The notes beneath the pieces were generated by a model, which was not told the DNA's origin, searched no databases, and was given only the letters and a program-made list of their open reading frames with translations. 64,000 nucleotides of DNA from Onthophagus taurus (taxonomy: Eukaryota > Arthropoda > Insecta > Coleoptera > Scarabaeidae). Position numbers and translations under genes: made by a program. Every line of letters begins with the position of its first letter. Position 1 is the stretch's first letter. Below, piece after piece: positions 62,376 through 64,000 of this stretch. The stretch covers positions 10,044,001 through 10,108,000 of the forward strand of contig NC_091967.1 in assembly GCF_036711975.1 (NCBI RefSeq), in the 5' to 3' direction.

Positions 62376-63029
62376 GTAACTAATTTTTTTGAACTCGCTT
62401 TACATAAAATGCTTACAAAAATAGTTATTTACGTAACAAGTTATGAAAAACACAATATTTTATCTAATGCCATTGAAAATGCAATTTTTGTTCAAAACTT
62501 GACTTATTCTATTAATGACAGATGTCAATTTGTAGTTAGGTAATAAAATTCATTACGACACTAGTGATGTAATGAAATCATTACATCACTAGTTATAAAA
62601 AAAGTGACGTTACATAATGTAAAATTTAATATTCATAATGGAATTAGGTAAAGAAATTTTTATTTAGTTAATCTTTTGATATTATAAGGAAATTATTAAT
62701 ATTAATAAAGTACAGGCAACTTTTTTCACTTGTTTAATTGGTTGTCTATATTAAGTTTTAAATCAAATACCGCCTTTTATTTTTGTTGTAAAATTAAATA
62801 GGATTTAACGTAAATAAAACCTTATCTGATTATTTCTGATATCATAAACAAACTTAAGACATAAAATTTCTTTTTAAATTTTTCTATATCTTATCGTTTT
62901 TAAACTTTTTCCTACCGGTATATTTTACTTTGAACCAAAACAAAATTTATGTGTGCTTAAGTTTTATAAACAAACGCTCTAATTCAAAACATCAGTTACT
63001 GGACTACCAACAAACCGCAAGCATCGATA
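62376..63029. other. Spacer between ectodomain exons 5 and 6
   Basis: AT-rich, includes the perfect palindrome at 62560-62593. No transmembrane-core exon. A TCAGTT initiator for exon 6 lies at 62992-62997. Confidence 0.5.
62560..62593. repeat. Perfect 34-bp palindrome
   Basis: ACTAGTGATGTAATGA and TCATTACATCACTAGT are exact reverse complements separated by AA. Weaker inverted similarity continues outward (ATTACGAC / GTGACGTTACATAATG). It may be a MITE remnant or a dyad-symmetric protein-binding site in the spacer upstream of exon 6. Confidence 0.8.
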
Positions 63030-63594
63030 ATGTTTAAAAAAAATTTAATTAAGTTATTTTGTGTCGTTTACGTTGTAAATGCCCTCGAAAATCTATGCGG
63101 CGAAAAGTATAGTGTTGACATAACAGCCAGTGAGCATCTCCTTAATGGAAGTAAAGTATACGATAATATCACATACGAACCGAAGAATTATTTCGAAGAT
63201 GCCAAAAATAAAAGGATTTATGGATGTTTATGTGATTTTAAAAAATGTATAAGAAAATGTTGCGGTTTAAACGAAATTTTTAATGGGACGACGAAAATGT
63301 GTGATTTTAACGATCAACATCCGAACATTTTACAAGCTTTAAATCATTTCGAATTCTTACGAAACGATGTCCACATTATTTCACAAAAATTAATGTGTAA
63401 GAATGGAACAACTAGATATATTGTACGATCGTCTCATGTTGATTTAACAGAAGATATTAAATTTGTTTATAATAATTTGATTATTGGTATTGAAAATTAT
63501 TGTTTGGATTATATTCGATCGCATGATAGACCAGATGCATTAATTTGTGTTGATCTGAACCAATATAAACATAATATTCCTCATGTAGCAATGG
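63030..63594 (+). CDS. Methuselah-type GPCR ectodomain exon 6
   Basis: 565 bases, ending GCAATGG|GTAGGT in phase 1 (VAMG). A TCAGTT initiator at 62992-62997 puts the ATG 36 bases after its A. Signal peptide MFKKNLIKLFCVVYVVNA, then LENLCGEKYSVDITASEHLL. Core YGCLCDFKKCIRKCCGLNEI, later LMCKNGTTRYIV and YCLDYIRSHDRPDALIC. No transmembrane region follows before the window ends at 64000, so the array or its shared downstream exons continue to the right. Confidence 0.85.
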
Positions 63595-64000
63595 GTAGGT
63601 ATTATTAAATTATTTTATTACGACTTATAAAAATTTGTTCTTCATTCAGTGCTAGATTGTTGTATATTAAGCTTAATATGTACACTGCGTTAATTAATTA
63701 TCGTACCCGACGTTATCATGGCAAGTATGCAACCAATATCACAGTATTTTTATTGCAATACGCGATTTACGTATGATGCGTATTGCACTGTCATATTGGT
63801 TGCATACTAGTTTACAAATTTTAATCAATTTTTTCCTCGAAGACTGCGATATTTTTTTTATAACGTAGAATGTTGCGTTGATTCTGAAACTGTCTTCAGT
63901 TTTTCTCCATCACGTCCAGTTTTCGAGATATACCCAAAAATGTGGAAAATCGTAAATTAAGAAACATAGTAACGGTTCATGTTCAGTATATTTTTTATTT
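63595..64000. other. Right edge of the window after exon 6
   Basis: Non-coding, with the hairpin at 63724-63808. No further ectodomain or transmembrane exon begins before the end. Confidence 0.5.
63724..63808. repeat. Inverted repeat / hairpin
   Basis: AGTATGCAACCAATATCACA on the left pairs with TGTCATATTGGTTGCATACT on the right (one mismatch). TGCAATACGC pairs with GCGTATTGCA, with about nine extra bases in the left arm and a loop of about 13 bases. It may be a MITE remnant or a precursor-like fold. Confidence 0.75.

Noticed and set aside
55170-63608. Six independent complete receptor genes
   Set aside because: No transmembrane-core exon was recognised between the copies, and the spacers after exons 2 and 3 are too short to hold one.

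Overview
The window is nuclear DNA from an insect. It is AT-rich, with split genes carrying GT-AG introns, arthropod-style TCAGT initiators, a group-VI-type chitinase, Methuselah-type receptor ectodomains and decayed LINE and Tc1 relics. A beetle or another holometabolous insect seems likely, but nothing in the sequence fixes the order. Gene models below come from hand-checked splice sites and reading phase; no database search was possible.

Layout. 1-7.8 kb: a Ras-family GTPase (+) with a probable non-coding first exon at the left edge and a 6 kb intron that holds a 366-bp higher-order satellite. 9.6-11.4 kb: a LINE scrap and a 40-bp minisatellite. 13.2-19.7 kb: an eight-exon minus-strand gene for a protein with about ten repeats resembling microtubule-stabilising SAXO/MAP6 modules; its second intron-rich half hosts a Tc1 relic and an internal promoter. 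22.1 kb: an intronless TOM20-like gene. 23.6 kb: tRNA-Arg(CCT). 23.9-26.5 kb: three LINE fragments. 27.3-27.8 kb: a three-exon HIG1-domain gene. 28.8-29.1 kb: a tandem array of hairpins. 29.6-45.8 kb: a large chitinase gene (Cht6 type, minus) with two alternative 3' ends. 45.8-52.3 kb: mostly gene-poor, with a 178-bp satellite. 52.3 kb: a penta-EF-hand protein. 53.1 kb: a MITE. 55.2-63.6 kb: six tandem plus-strand exons, each with its own start codon, signal peptide and Methuselah-type ectodomain, plus one exon relic.

The most unusual feature is that last array. All six exons end in a GT donor in phase 1 at an equivalent Gly codon. No seven-transmembrane exon lies between them, and some gaps (about 150 and 240 bp) are too small to hold one. 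This fits a protocadherin- or UGT1A-like locus, in which alternative promoter/ectodomain exons splice to one shared transmembrane module beyond position 64000. That would let one receptor body be paired with many ligand-binding heads. This is inference until the downstream sequence or transcripts are examined.

The second notable point is the chitinase. After eight shared coding exons with matching phases, it can either run into a 4.5-kb Thr/Ser-rich terminal exon (about 2,366 residues) or skip it and end in a second chitin-binding domain (about 1,124 residues).
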